Positions 44,608-56,630 are shown, counted from the first letter of the stretch. The stretch: DNA of 64,000 nucleotides from Ceratopteris richardii (GCA_020310875.1 CM035438.1:92659199-92723198), one strand, 5' to 3'. Notes: generated by a model not told the origin, from the letters alone. A program made the numbers and translations.

Positions 44608-47159
44608 AGACACCCTCTTTTGGAAATTACCTTTACTTCGTGACTTTCATTGATGATTTTTCCAGGCATGCATGGGTATATCCACTCAAAGCAAAGTCCG
44701 AAGTGTTCATGTGCTTCAAACAGTTTTTGGTTTTGGCTGAAAATATGTCAGCATGTAAAATGGGCACCCTCCATTCTGATCGAGGGGGGGAATATATGTC
44801 TTCAGATTTGAATGCATTCCTGGCTGAACGTGGGATAAAACACCAGTGTACAGTGTCGTATACACCTCAACACAATGGAGTTGCTGAACGAAAGAACAGG
44901 TCACTCATGGAGATGGCGAGCTGCATGGTCAAAAGTCAGGCTTTACCACATAGTTTCTGGCTTGAGGCTGTCATGTGTGCAGCATATGTACTGAATAGGT
45001 GTCCCACTAAAGCGTTGCAGTCTATCACTCCATATGAGGCTTGGCATGACCGCAAGCCATCTGTTGCTCATCTGCGTGTTTTTGGTTGTTTGGCATATGC
45101 ATTAGTGCCTGAACAACATCGCAAAAAATTGGATGATAAGGCAGTAAAATGTATTTTTGTTGGGTACAGTTCTGAAAGTAAAGGCTATCGTCTGTATCAT
45201 CCACAGACTAAACGCATTCTGGTTAGCCGTGATGTTGTCTTTGTGGAAGATGTTATTCAGCCATTGCTTTCATGTACTAAGGAGACATCTGTTAGCTCCA
45301 AAGACGTGTATGATACTTTGATGCCTCTTTTTACAGGTGGACAGGCTAGTGCTGGTCCTAATGAGGCAACTTCTCAGCCTTTGCAGGTTCCATATGATGA
45401 TGCAGATCATTCCATTTCTGATGCAGATTTACATGATGCACTTATTGATGAGAGACCTGATATTGAGCAGGCAAAAACTATGCCAAAATGGATGGTGCAG
45501 ACTTTGCGTGACAGCAAATTAGATGCACCTTTGTCATATCGTACTCGTTCAGGCTCTCATAGTGCCTCCTTTGCATCAGATTGCTATGCTATGGCTGCAT
45601 CTAGTCTCTGTGATGAGAATGAGCCTGTTTCTTTTGATGAAGCACAAAATTCAAAAAATTGGATGGCTGCTATGCAATCTGAATATGATGCTATAATGAA
45701 GAATGGTACATGGTCTTTATGTGACTTGCCTCCTGGCAAGAAGGCCATTGGCACTAAGTGGGTATACAAGCTGAAGCGTAAACCTGATGGTACAGTTGAC
45801 AGGTATAAGGCTAGGCTTGTTGCAAAGGGTTATGCACAGGAAAGAGGCATTGATTTTGATGAGACCTTTGCACCTACATGCCGTATGACTACTGTTCGGA
45901 GCATTTGTGCACTTGCAGCCCATCATGGTTGGAATGTACATCAGTTGGACATTAAAACAGCATTTCTGAATGGTGACTTGCATGAAGAAGTGTATGTTTT
46001 TCAGCCCCGTGGCTTTGTGCAGAAAGGGCATGAAAACCAGGTTTGCATGTTAAAGAAGGCATTATATGGTTTAAAGCAAGCACCACGTGCTTGGTATGAG
46101 AAGATACATGCCTATCTGATTGCACATGGTTTTGAGAACAGTCCAACTGAAAGCACCTTATATGTTAAACGTGCTAATGATGTGCTTCTGATCATTGTTG
46201 TCTATGTTGATGACATGCTGCTCACTGGTCCTATTGAGACACATATTGCTGATTTTAAGGCTGATTTGCATGCCTCATTTGAGATGTCTGATTTGGGGCA
46301 TTTGCATCACTATTTGGGCATTCAGTTTATGCACGTTGATGGTGGAATGGCTTTGTGTCAAACGAAATATATTGACACATTATTGCAGCGTTTTGGCCTT
46401 GAAGACTGTAAGCCTATTGCCACTCCTATGGAGACAGGTTTATGATTGAGTCTTCATGATGCTGGAGATGCATTTGATGTTGTTCTCTATCAGCAGGCTC
46501 TTGGATGCTTGATTTACTTATGCATTACTCGGCCAGATATTCAGTTTGTTGTCTCACAGATAAGCAGGTTTATGCATTGCCCAGGAGTCACGCATTGGAA
46601 AGTGGTTAAGCGCATCTTTTGCTACTTGAGTGGTACTCGGCTACTTGGGTTGTTTTATCCCAAGGGGGTATCACTACCGCCAGATTTGCATGCTTTTTCT
46701 GACTCAGATTGGGCTGGTTGCTATGACACTCGTGTGTCCACCAGTGGTTTTTGCTTCATGCTTGGTAGCTCATGTATATCTTGGTTGAGCAAGAAGTAGC
46801 CTACTGTGGCCACTTCCAGTTGTGAGGCTGAGTATAGGGAAGCTTTCACAACAACTGTTGAGTGTGTGTGGCTCAGACGCCTTACGGCTGATTTGGGTGT
46901 TGGCCAGTCTTCTGCCACCACCATCTTCACTGACAGTCAGAGCGCATTGGCAGTTGCGAGGAACCCTGTGTTCCATGCTCGCACTAAGCACATTGAGGTG
47001 CATTATCACTATGTCATGGAGAGGTTCTCTGCTGGGGAGATCAGCTTGGCATATGTGCCCACGCAGTAGAACATTGCAAACCTTTTCACGAAGGCTCTGC
47101 CTAGGGAGAAGTTTGAAGCTTTCCGCAAAGCTTTGGGCTTACCTCCTTTTGTGGAGTGA
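44608..47159 (+). pseudogene. Copia D3 pol (integrase core, RT, RNase H)
   Basis: A long open block to TGA at 46443-46445 with integrase (HSDRGGEYMSS, NGVAERKNRS), RT (GTKWVYKLKRKPDG, LDIKTAFLNGDLHEEVY, VVYVDDMLLTG). It then continues in the same frame past that TGA, a TAG near 46797-46799 (Gln in D1) and a TAG near 47067-47069 through RNase H (SDSDWAGC, SSCEAEYRE, DSQSALAVARN) to the natural TGA after PFVE at about 47157. Gag, protease and the integrase zinc domain are missing. The open frame that begins upstream at 44529 gains about 26 LINE-derived codons by chance. Confidence 0.9.
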
Positions 47160-47233
47160 TTTCCACATAGCTTGGCACTTCCTTATACATGAGTGGCAGC
47201 TCCTTGTTCACCACATCACTCCCAGGGGGGATT

Positions 47234-47462
47234 TGTTGATATATTTAGGTAGTGATGTGTGTGAACACTCTAGGACCACCGGGGCACTTTTTTCCCTCTT
47301 TAGGAGGTTTTTTTCCCCCGGCTTGTATATACGCCTATTGCCCTAATGGGCTACTTATCTTTGTACATTCTAGTAATACATTCAATATTGTGTGTTTGTG
47401 CTCCAAGCTTCTTCTTCTTCCTTGTGCTGTTCGCGTGCTTCCGCAGACGTCTATCTCCAACA
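47234..47462 (+). repeat. Copia D3 3' LTR (229 bp)
   Basis: Begins TGTTGATATATTTAGG after AGGGGGGATT and ends CTCCAACA; similar to D1 and D2 LTRs over its full length. Confidence 0.88.
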
Positions 47463-50400
47463 CTCCTCGCAAGGATCAGAGGATGGACGAAGCTATGATC
47501 AAAGCTAAGTATTTTCCACTTTCTACTTGGCCTTAATGCTTGATTTATCTTGTTTTCATTATTCTACACTTAATCCTAGATGCACATTCAAATAGCCAAG
47601 ATTTCAATCGATTAAGTCTAGATTAGGATAATGAAAAATCCACTTCTCATTCCAAGCATTAGTTTGCATTAAGGAAAGGATATACATGCATCAAGATTGC
47701 ATGATATACATTCCTAGCACAAGGAAAAGTCATGCATCAAGCTCATGCATGATTGTTGCATTATTTTTTGGGCATGCAACGAACATGCATGCATACGCAT
47801 GTGACCATATGCATTTGCATGTAGGTACATGCATTTGCATGTAGGTACATGCATTTGCATGATAGAACGGGATGCTGTTTGCAAGTAGATATGAAAATGT
47901 ACTCTCTTAGTATTTAGCTTACTTTATAAAGCTCACGGCTTGACATTAGGGAAGACAGAGGACTAGTTAGTTTCAAAGACATGCTAGTTCTAGTTTGCAG
48001 CTCAAGTAATTAGTTGATTCCTTCCCAAGTTGATGCTCCGTTATCAAAAATAAATACTTAATGACAATTAAGTATGTTTGATGTCTTACTAGGTATAAGT
48101 AGGCACTCAGAGAAGGTTAAGTATTAAATTTTCTTGATGACCAAGAAGATTTAATTACTTGCAAACTTTTTGCGATGTATGATGACTCTAAGTCCCGGAT
48201 GTACTTAGGGAGTCATGAAGATAAGCTTATAATGATTAATCTAAGTATAGGTGATATTTAGAAAGTCATGCAGATAAGCTTTAGTTGATTGGTTACGTAA
48301 TTTATGTAACTTCTCAAGCATCCCAAGATTGGATGATAACTTTAGCTATATTTCCAAGTTCCATGAGCACTAGTCGATTCCATGGAACTCAACAACCAAA
48401 TCGATGAACTTAAATACAAATTGAACTTTGAAGTTCAATAGATTTGTGTTTCATTCATGTTTTGCATCTCTGGTAATGATTCATAGGGCCATGAAAACAT
48501 GGAAACTTTGAAAGCACTCTTCTATTTAGAAGATTTCAAAAGGTCTAAGAAGTTTCTTTGTGGTTTCAAGATTCGTATCTCACGATGAAACCTCGGTAAG
48601 TGACTTTTAGGAATTGAGATATTTCCTAAAAGAGAAACACGAAAATGAAATAGTCAAGCCTTCTATTCCACACATGAGATCATTCTCCTACCATGTTCGA
48701 GACGAATTTATTTTTGGGAAGGCAATCGTTCCAAGTAGAGTATCTTAGTTGATTCATGAACTCTTCCCAAAATACACATAAAATCATAATATATGATAGG
48801 ACCAAGGAATGATGATGTTCTAATAAAAGGTGTATAAAGAGATAAGCCATTGGAAAAATGATAGCTTAGACCTCTTGTTAAGCACATCTTTCCAAAAACG
48901 GACATACCCATCAATCAAGATAGAAATTGATGGATTGGATAGATAAAAGCAAAACATCTACTAGTTATGGATGTTTTGCCGAAAGATGAAGAAGGCAAAA
49001 CCTCTTTAGGATATAGATGTTTTGCCAAGATATAAAGTATGCTTGGTTTTGTTTAAGCTGATTCGAGCTAAAGAAGAAACCCATGTCAAATTGATCTTTG
49101 GGAATCAAGATATTTTCCTAAAAAATACGTCAAAGAAATCTTTGGGAATTAAGCTATTTCCTAAAGATAAGCCAATAAAATGAAATAGTCTAATTAACTA
49201 TTTCATTGGTTAAAAAAAGAAATATCTTTTGGACAAGCAAAAAAGCTTTAAGTCTTGGTCTTGTCCAAAAGTGAGGAATTTCTTTTCAAGATCATTCTAG
49301 TAAAGAAAATGATTCCTAGATGAATCATTGCCTTAGTATTACTTGATTCCTTGGTAGGAATCTAAAGTTCTTGAAAGAAAAATCCCCCAAAATGTGAGAC
49401 GAAAATCTTTCAAGTAAGTTGATAGTAAGTAGTTCCTAGTAATTCCCAAAGCTTTGGTATGGGTACTTAAGTCCAAATAGTGATATAACCTAAAGGTATA
49501 TCAAAGATTCTTAGCTTTGGAATCTAAGAGGCATCAATGTATGCTTGGACTGAAGTTCAGGAAAAGATATCTAAAAATCTTGTGGGTAAGCAAAGAAGTT
49601 TTTGATAGTTCAGGAGATCTTAATTATAAAGACTTATTCTTTATTTTAATCGCAAGATCAACTAGAATTCGATTTGCATTGAATCTTTTTGTAATCCAGC
49701 TTATTTCTCTTAAAGATAGAGAAAATGCTTCAATACCCTGTTGAAATAGATCCTTGAGAAGTTAAAGTCCTGAGTCATCTAGACTTTGACTCATACCAAG
49801 TTTACGTATCTTCAAAGTTTTAATTGGTTGAACAGAGTTTTAGTTCTTTCTCTCCGCTTTCCGAATCTTTTGGATTTGACTCAGATATGGTATTTGATTC
49901 TTTTCATAAAAGTCAAGGGTTAGCCGGAAGAACCAAATAACTAAATTAAACATCCTAGACAGATGTTCTGTATAAGAACCTTTTCAATCTTCAAAAGATA
50001 ATAAGTCTAAGTGGACTTATTCATTTGGGTTTGCTTCAAGTTAAAGCACAAATGATTTCCTAGAGTCTAATATACTCTAGAATAGAGAAGTTAGGAATTC
50101 TCATCAAATTGACAATTCCAAAGAACTTTTAGCTCAAGTCTTTGAGAAAAGTGCCCTAAGCTAGACAATTTTTCATTTGGAATTTGAATTGGTCAAGTTA
50201 TAGTATGGTTGACTCAAAGAAAATGGTAAAATTTCTCTTACACTTTACATAGGATTTTTAAACTCATTAGGACAAAGTAGTCGTCTAGTTGGGTGAAAAA
50301 ATCAAGTAACTATTGGAAGGAAGTTAACCATTGTACAAACATCTAAGTTAGATGTTTGGGACAACCAGACTTCAAGTTCTCCAAAATAAATTCAAGTGAA

Positions 50401-50803
50401 TCAAGAGTTCTCCAAGTCTTGTGAGGGATAAGAATCCCACCTTTGCTCCTAAATCCATGCACCAGTCATGCCCAGAAATGGACTAGTAATTTGAATCCAC
50501 CCAGTTCACATGTTTGTGCCTAGATTGCACATCAAGAAACTTTGAATTGGCCAGGGATGTGTTTAGATCCACCCTTATTATTCATTCACTACTTTGTACT
50601 TTGACTAGTTTATCAAAGTCCAAAGAGAGATAGTGTTTTGAATCATTTGGGCACGGATGCCACTACAGAGATGAGACATGTTCTTCTAGTTTTAGAACAT
50701 GACCATCTTCTTCCAGTTTTAGAACATAAGGCTCGGGGGTTGCCTACAGTAGATATATAGCTCTATTTTCGAGAACGAAAATATTTTTCCAAGGGGGGAA
50801 GAA
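47463..50803. other. Long non-coding stretch, probably a degraded gypsy internal region
   Basis: No coding frame of substance. It contains a three-unit 20-bp repeat of GCATTTGCATGTAGGTACAT at 47811-47870. A loosely repeated motif of the form GGAATTNAGNTATTTCCTAAA occurs near 48609, 49102 and 49144. The far end (50741-50803) has the typical end of plant chromovirus-type elements, TTCGAGAACGAAAATATTTTT then AAGGGGGGAA, before a probable LTR. The interior may be a heavily mutated or non-autonomous element. Confidence 0.45.
50791..50803 (+). other. Probable gypsy polypurine tract
   Basis: AAGGGGGGAAGAA directly before TGTAATAAAG, preceded by CGAGAACGAAAAT. This layout closely resembles the 3' end of plant gypsy/chromovirus elements. 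Confidence 0.6.
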
Positions 50804-51300
50804 TGTAATAAAGTAAGTTTATGATCTAGGGGTCCGACCGGTTCAAACAGATCTGAAATCGGACACCGTTTGGTCATCCGTGTGTATGACCAAAGATCTC
50901 GAGTTTAGGCTTACTAGGAGGTCTTGTGCTCTTGTGAACAAGTGATCCACTTAGCTTAGTGGTTAAGTCTCAAGGATGTGAAGGAGGAGGTCTTGGGTTC
51001 AATCCCCATGGGGGACATGGGGAGAGTATTTTGCCCAAAGAGATCTAGAGCCTTCTAGAAGCATCCACTTGAGTTAACTCGAGTTAACTGGGACACTTGG
51101 CGCACATGCAGTTACATGGCCGACACATGCTGCCTAGTATCCACCTGCCCAAGAAGGCAATCCTCTGGAGAGAGCTATATATAGAGGCATTTGGTTGGGA
51201 GGAGAGTCATCTCTCTAGCATGTGGTGGTCGTAATCCTTGTTCTCTTGCATTAGACACCACCATGCATAGGTATGCTAAGAACTTTCCTATACCCTCCAC
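50804..51300 (+). repeat. Probable gypsy LTR (right end not determined)
   Basis: Starts TGTAATAAAG after the polypurine tract. A TATA-like GAGCTATATATAGAGG lies at about 51171-51186. It contains a tRNA-like box pair at 50951-51005. There is no second copy in the window, so the right boundary near 51300 is a guess. Confidence 0.5.
50940..51016 (+). repeat. tRNA-like (SINE-head-like) segment with pol III A and B boxes
   Basis: TTAGCTTAGTGGTTAAG (50951-50967) fits an A box, and GGTTCAATCC (50996-51005) fits a B box, followed by CCATGGGGGAC. The spacing is in the range of tRNA-derived SINE heads. No convincing cloverleaf with a complete acceptor stem is seen, so it is not called a tRNA gene. It lies inside the probable LTR. 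Confidence 0.45.
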
Positions 51301-52704
51301 ATTATGTAGCTCTTAAGAGATGTATCTCATGAATCGTAAAGCTTCCATGTGTGCTCTCAAGCATATAACACAATGCCTCACATGTATAGCACTTAAAGTG
51401 CATCCATAACAAAGTTCAACAACTTAACATGCACTACAAGGAGAGGACAATGACAACACCAAATCCAACAAAAATCAAAGAAATTGTTCATCCCACACCT
51501 GAGGATCCCAACAATAGCATCGCACACAACACATCGAAGGCATAACTTAATGCATTCTCAAAAAAAGATGCAAATTCTACAACAAAAGATATGATAAATG
51601 GATCAAAAGCACTACCCTTCTACATGTCTAGGGAACCCATATGTCCCTGGATCAAACACACTACCCTTCTACATGTCTAAAGATAATTTTCTATTTAGTT
51701 TCGCTTTCCATAAGTCAAATCCAATCCCATCCGACCTCTTAAATTTGATCCAAAGATCATCGTACATACTTGCAATAACGAAATAAGCGAGAGGACGAAC
51801 TCACATTTGTTGAATAAAGAAGGGAAAAGCCCATGAAACCTCCAAGAAACACTAAGAAGATTTTGATGTTGGCCACTGAATCATTGAAGATGTTGCTGTT
51901 GGCCACTATGATTCAAGATCAAGATGTTGGCCACTCGATCATGTAAATTTAGGTGTGTTAGGATCAAACGGTCAAAAGTGCATCATAATAGCTTCTTTTG
52001 CACACAAAATGCGATTGTTGGTCGCCTCTTTCATGAAAAATGCAAGCCAATTTGGTCCTAATAAGAGGAAACGGTCCAAAGCATAGGTCATCTCCTTTGG
52101 CATCTCCATGACACAAGCAAAGGCTTCTCATGGATGCAACCAAGCTCTCATAAGGCCATGCGGATAACGCCATAGTGCAACAAGAAGTTAACACAAATAC
52201 AACGCTAAAGCAATAGCAATAGCCTCATCGTTGTCCTCTTTCGGCAATGCAATCATAAAATCATTACTTTCTCTTCTCATACGCCACCATTTCACCACAT
52301 TGGCGGCGATGGATACCTCAAATTCTGCCCGTCCTTTGGCCGAATGCAGATCCAAGCCCGTTGTCTAGGACGACGAGCTGGTCAAGTATATGTTAAAGAG
52401 AAGCGACAGGATCGCCTTCACGTTCATGTTGAATATACCGTTGAATCAAATCCATATTTAGCGATAATTTCTTTTCTCTTCATACGTGGCATGTGCGCAT
52501 ACGTGGCATGGGCATATGTGGAATGTGGCATACGTGGCATATTAACTTTCTTTTTAATGCTATATGCCAACTAACCTAATCATAAGACTTCAAAATTCCT
52601 CTCCCTTGTACATGGTCCTTCAAGTGCTACAATCCAACGAATTGATCTCCATTGCAACCATGGATTCGAGCTGAAGACTTTGAGGTTTTGTTTTACGTTG
52701 TATG
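51301..52704. other. Non-coding stretch with short local duplications
   Basis: No supported gene. Two direct copies of a segment with CTACCCTTCTACATGTCTA occur near 51609 and 51660, and GTTGGCCACT occurs three times between 51868 and 51935. The open frame 51964-52194 (minus) has no recognisable domain. ACGTGGCAT-type short repeats cluster at 52484-52540. Confidence 0.45.
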
Positions 52705-52978
52705 TTTTTTTTTTCTTTAATAAAAGGAAGTTCGGCCTTAGCCTATTCTCCCGGACTTTAATTAAAATAAGAAAGAAAAGTTACAAGTGAATGGGACTAT
52801 TGCCCATGGGACCCCCCAAATCCCACAATGGCAGGGAGGAGTATGGCAAGCTAGAGGGCATTACAAATGAGATGGATAAATCTATCATCTCCCTCATGTG
52901 GGACCCATTTGGGTTTCAACTTGTTGTTTTAGAGGAGATAAATACAGTCATGTCTAAATGGTGGTGATCTCTCTTATC

Positions 52979-53680
52979 TCAGGAGATTCTTTTACCTAGA
53001 AGAAACAAGGATTTCTCGATCAACCATTCCTTAGGATTTTGGCCAAAATTGACCACACAACGCTCCCTCCAAATCTTCCAAAGAGTCTCACCTCTGATGG
53101 CATTCCACAGTCTTGCTGAGCAGCCAACCGCCTTGCCCAACAACGCTTGTTGCAAATTGATTTGGTTCTTAAGTCTCAATACTTGCATCACATGATGCCA
53201 GATAACCTGGGACTTGGGGCAATCGAAGAACAAGTGAACTAAATCTTCGATGCATCGATGGCAACGCTTGCACCATGGTGGCACACCACAAATTTTGTTA
53301 GCCCTTGCATTGGACCAGATGCCTTTATGCAAGATTTGCCACATGAGAATGGACTTTTTTATCTCAATTAGGGGGTGCCAAATAGACATGAACTTTAGCT
53401 CCCATCGAAGCTTGGTCCAAGAAAGGCAGCACTGCTTGTTAAGAGTGTGATGAACATCTAAGTTCTCTTTGAAGTTGGGGATTCTAGCAAGTTTCTTACC
53501 ATTGCTCCATTTGAGGCCCTCCAGGCAAGGAAGATCCTGACCGCAGAGAAGGCGGGTAGTTGAGCGGTCCCAAGCTAAACACCTGTCTTGAAGAAGCATC
53601 CATTCCTCGAGGGTAACTCTAAGTCTTTGAACCTAATCCACTGGCTGGTCTCTTGTTTCCAGAGTTGTTTCCACTATTTG
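52979..53680 (-). pseudogene. LINE RT-associated zinc-binding domain
   Basis: A 206-codon block plus preceding sequence with SIWHPLIEIKKSILMWQILH, CGVPPWCKRCHRCIEDLVHLF and FFDCPKSQVIWHHV. This is the Cys/His pattern of the zf-RVT domain that follows RT in plant LINE-derived proteins. A related fragment is at 43864-44604. Frame changes near 53610-53620 separate it from RT. Confidence 0.82.
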
Positions 53681-53772
53681 AACCTCTTGTTCCATAGACG
53701 CTTTGCAGTTTGGAGGTTCCAAAACTCCACCCCCTGAATGCCACCGATTGGGAACCAGATAGAGTCATTTTG

Positions 53773-55871
53773 TCATATCCCAGCCGCCCACTTCCACTCC
53801 TCATTGATTCTGATGAATGGTTTGGCCTTGTTCCAACTCTTCCATAACGAACATACGAGGCTAGAGCCTTTAGGGGACACCGGGTGGGGGGAGAACAGAA
53901 GCATGAGAATCCCTACGTCCTTCCAACCTGGAAGGCCAACTAAGGTAAGGTCTTCCCTGTTTTTGAAGATCAATTTAGCCCAAGAGGACTCACTATTGCT
54001 CCAAGCCTTGATAAGCCACTTTGTCGCCAGCTTGTCAGCCAACCCAACGATATCCAAAATTCCCAGGACCCCTGAGTCTTTCGAGCTAATGCAAGTTTCC
54101 CATTTGATTTTGGGAATCCCTCTCCTATTGGGGTCCCTAGTCCAAAGGAAGTTTCTGCAGATTCTTTCCACTTTGGCCAAGTCTTTCTCCTTAGGTCTCC
54201 AACACGAGATAAAGTAAATAGTTGTAGACAACATAAATGTGTTAACAACCATAGCACGCCCTGCCAAGTTGACTTGCATACCTTTCCAATGATTTAGTTT
54301 GCTATCCAGCTTGGATAGCACCCAGTTCCACCGTTGGTCCATTGAGATATCGAATCCCATCGAAATGCCGAGGAGACGGAAGACTTGACCTCTAGGGATA
54401 ACTTGACACCCTTGATCTAACAACAATTGGGGTGTAGGTCCGCTGATTGCTCTAAACGCAGTTTTAGCATGGTTGATTTTTGAACCTGACGCCACACAAA
54501 AGGTGTCGAGGCACCTCCAGAACACCTCAATGCTGTTCATATCGTTATGCAAAAAGGCATTCATGTCATCGGCAAAGAGTCTCGCAATCATTTGGCCTTG
54601 ATTCAGAGGTAGGGAAAGACCCTTGAGATTGCCAGCATCCATGTGATGCTTTAATAGGTGACTAAGCCCATTCGAGGCGATAGCGAAGAGTAATGGAGCC
54701 AGAGGGCAGCCTTGCCTAATTGATCTTTTTAAACGTATGGGCTCAGAGAGCTTACCGTTGATATTTATTCTAGTTGAAGCGTTTCCGAGAAGAGAGGAAA
54801 CCATCTTCGTGAACTTTTGGCTACAACCAAGGTCTTTCAATGATTGAAGAATAAAGTCCCATTCCAATCTGTCATATGCTTTGTCGAAGTCGATCTTATT
54901 GAAGACTCGTCAGCAAACGCAAGGCCTTCCCAAATATCGACAATTGCTTTTGTGAATACCAGATTTTGTGAAGACTCGTCAGCAAACGCAAGGCCTTCCC
55001 AAATATCGACAATTGCTTCAAGTATAGATCTACCTTTGATAAAACCTTTCTGGTCCTCACAAAGCCATGAATTTAAATGACAAGAGATTCTGTTGGCGGT
55101 AACTTTTGCAATTATCTTGTATCCCGTTTGGAGCATTGTAATCGGTTGCGAGTTTTCAATTTTGTTCTTATCTCCCCTTTTATGGATTAACTTGATGATG
55201 CCATTATTAAGACACTTAGGGAGGGCGCCGAAGGAGAGAGCCTCTTGCCAAACCAGACGCAGTGGGGTGGCCACCACCTGTTTGAAGGACTTGAAAAACT
55301 CATTGGTGATCCCATCAAGACCCGGACTTTTCCCATTGGGAAGTGCATCAATAACATCGATAATTTCATTCTCGAAAATGTTAGCATCCAGCAGAGAAAT
55401 CATGTTCTGTGGGACTCTAGCTTGAGCAACCCTTGAGATGGTTGTCATTGATTCACGCCTGTGCGGGGAAAGAGGAGCCGAGACCCCGAGAAGATGGTTA
55501 AAGTGCTCGATGATGAGCGATCTATTCTCAGCTTCCGTGCTACATTCGCTTCCATTGTTATCAATCAAGAAGGGGATGGATTCCCTAGCTTGTTTCCTTT
55601 TGAGGATTTTACACATCTCTTTTGATGGTTTGTCGGCCTTCCCTGCCCACCAATCTTTGAAGAATGTTTGAAGATTTTTCCTTTGAACCTCCTCCTCTAA
55701 TCTTAGTCTTCCCCTGATTTTCAAAAGACCTTGTTGGCATAGTAAGTTACCTTTGTTCACCTCTTCTTCAAGCCGTGAGAGCCTCCGGTACACAGTTTCT
55801 CTCCTTTTTTTCCGGATATCTCTTATAGCCTTCTGAGTCCTTATCAGAATTTTTCGTGTCCTTTCCACCAC
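53773..55871 (-). pseudogene. LINE reverse transcriptase
   Basis: From 55871: charged N-terminal region, GKSPGLDGITNEFFKSF, IIKLIHKRGDKNKIENSQPI and DQKGFIKGRSILEAI. Then, in a shifted frame from about 54867, RQGCPLAPLLFAIASNGLSH and ARLFADDMNAF, where FADD is the catalytic box. Between them a 69-bp tandem duplication (copies starting at 54901 and 54970) doubles the VDIWEGLAFADES stretch. Immediately after it the frame is lost, so the first catalytic Asp box (FDKAYDRLEWDF) is out of frame. Synthesises cDNA from LINE RNA in intact elements; this copy is dead. Confidence 0.9.
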
Positions 55872-56425
55872 GCTTCTCTAGCATTTAACCAGTTCATTAC
55901 AGTTGGCAAAGGCTTCCGCCCACACTGCAGAAATTTCTTGGTGGACAAAGGGGAGGGAAAACGACGTCTGACAAGCATGAAGCCAAGGAGCTTTCTGGAG
56001 CATGGGACTCGGTTTGAAAGATAGAGTAATTTCCTTAGAGAGTCCCCCAATTGGAGATTTGACCATGCGAACTCCTTCTTGTCTTTCACCTCGACTAGGT
56101 CGAGATGGAGCTTGACTTTATCCCATATCTCTTTCTCTTGGCCTTCAATGATTTTTCCCTTGTTATTCCATCGGTCCGTAGGAAATTCAACCATGTTGAA
56201 GTCTCCACAAATCAGAACATTGTGTGAGAGGGAGTCGAGGGAAGCCCAAGTATCAATTCTATCCGCCTCTCCATTAGGGGCATAAATTGAGACCACAGTG
56301 AACTGAGTAGGGAACCTGATAGAGGCAGAATCCAACGATGATTCCAACCTTTAAAAGTCAAGGTCACACTCCCAGACAAGGAATGAGTAATACCAATCGC
56401 AGCACCCCGCTCCCCTAGGGTGTGA
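55844..56425 (-). pseudogene. LINE endonuclease (C-terminal part)
   Basis: Contains VVSIYAPNGEADRIDTW and LICGDFNMV, blocks of the apurinic endonuclease-like domain that nicks target DNA. The N-terminal catalytic blocks are missing through 5' truncation. The expected SRLDR block after the WSN motif is not intact, and a frameshift near 55870 separates it from RT. Confidence 0.82.
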
Positions 56426-56440
56426 AGTTTTTTACAGTTT

Positions 56441-56525
56441 TGCGACGCTTATAAATATAAATATATGTTTTTGCAGCGTATGTTTCTTACAGTTTTGGGA
56501 CGCTTATAAATATAAATATATGTTA
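56441..56525. repeat. Two-unit tandem repeat with TATAAATA motifs, upstream of the ARIA-like gene
   Basis: TTACAGTTTTGNGACGCTTATAAATATAAATATATG occurs twice, about 58 bp apart (cited in part: GACGCTTATAAATATAAATA near 56446 and 56499). Each unit holds TATAAATA. Either could act as a TATA element for the gene beginning at 56756, but the distance (about 250-300 bp to the ATG) would require a long 5' UTR. Confidence 0.5.
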
Positions 56526-56630
56526 ATCGTCTTGAGAGGACTAAATTGCGGTTAACGTTATAAGGCGCTTTTGCACCAATAAGAGAAAAGGGTCGTCACA
56601 CGGTAATGGTGGTGTCCTATAGTATTTTAG

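Larger units (their letters stand above)
44605..47462 (+). mobile_element. 5'-truncated Ty1/copia element D3
   Basis: Starts inside the integrase core (ETPSFGNYLYF region) at the LINE junction and runs to a 3' LTR at 47234-47462. It is the best-preserved member of family D in the window: three in-frame stops and no frameshift detected. Confidence 0.88.
52705..56430 (-). mobile_element. 5'-truncated L1-type LINE, minus strand
   Basis: It ends in a short poly(A) (T run 52705-52714 on the plus strand). Endonuclease, reverse transcriptase and zf-RVT-like domains are read from right to left. The endonuclease lacks its N-terminus; the LINE sequence stops near 56430 beside repeats upstream of the ARIA-like gene. 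5' truncation is normal for target-primed insertion. A target duplication could not be identified with confidence. Confidence 0.85.

Noticed and set aside
50940-51016. A functional tRNA gene
   Set aside because: Good A- and B-box matches but no full acceptor stem or convincing anticodon arm; listed as tRNA-like only.
51964-52194. 76-codon open frame on the minus strand
   Set aside because: No recognised domain, no splice context, surrounded by non-coding repeats.
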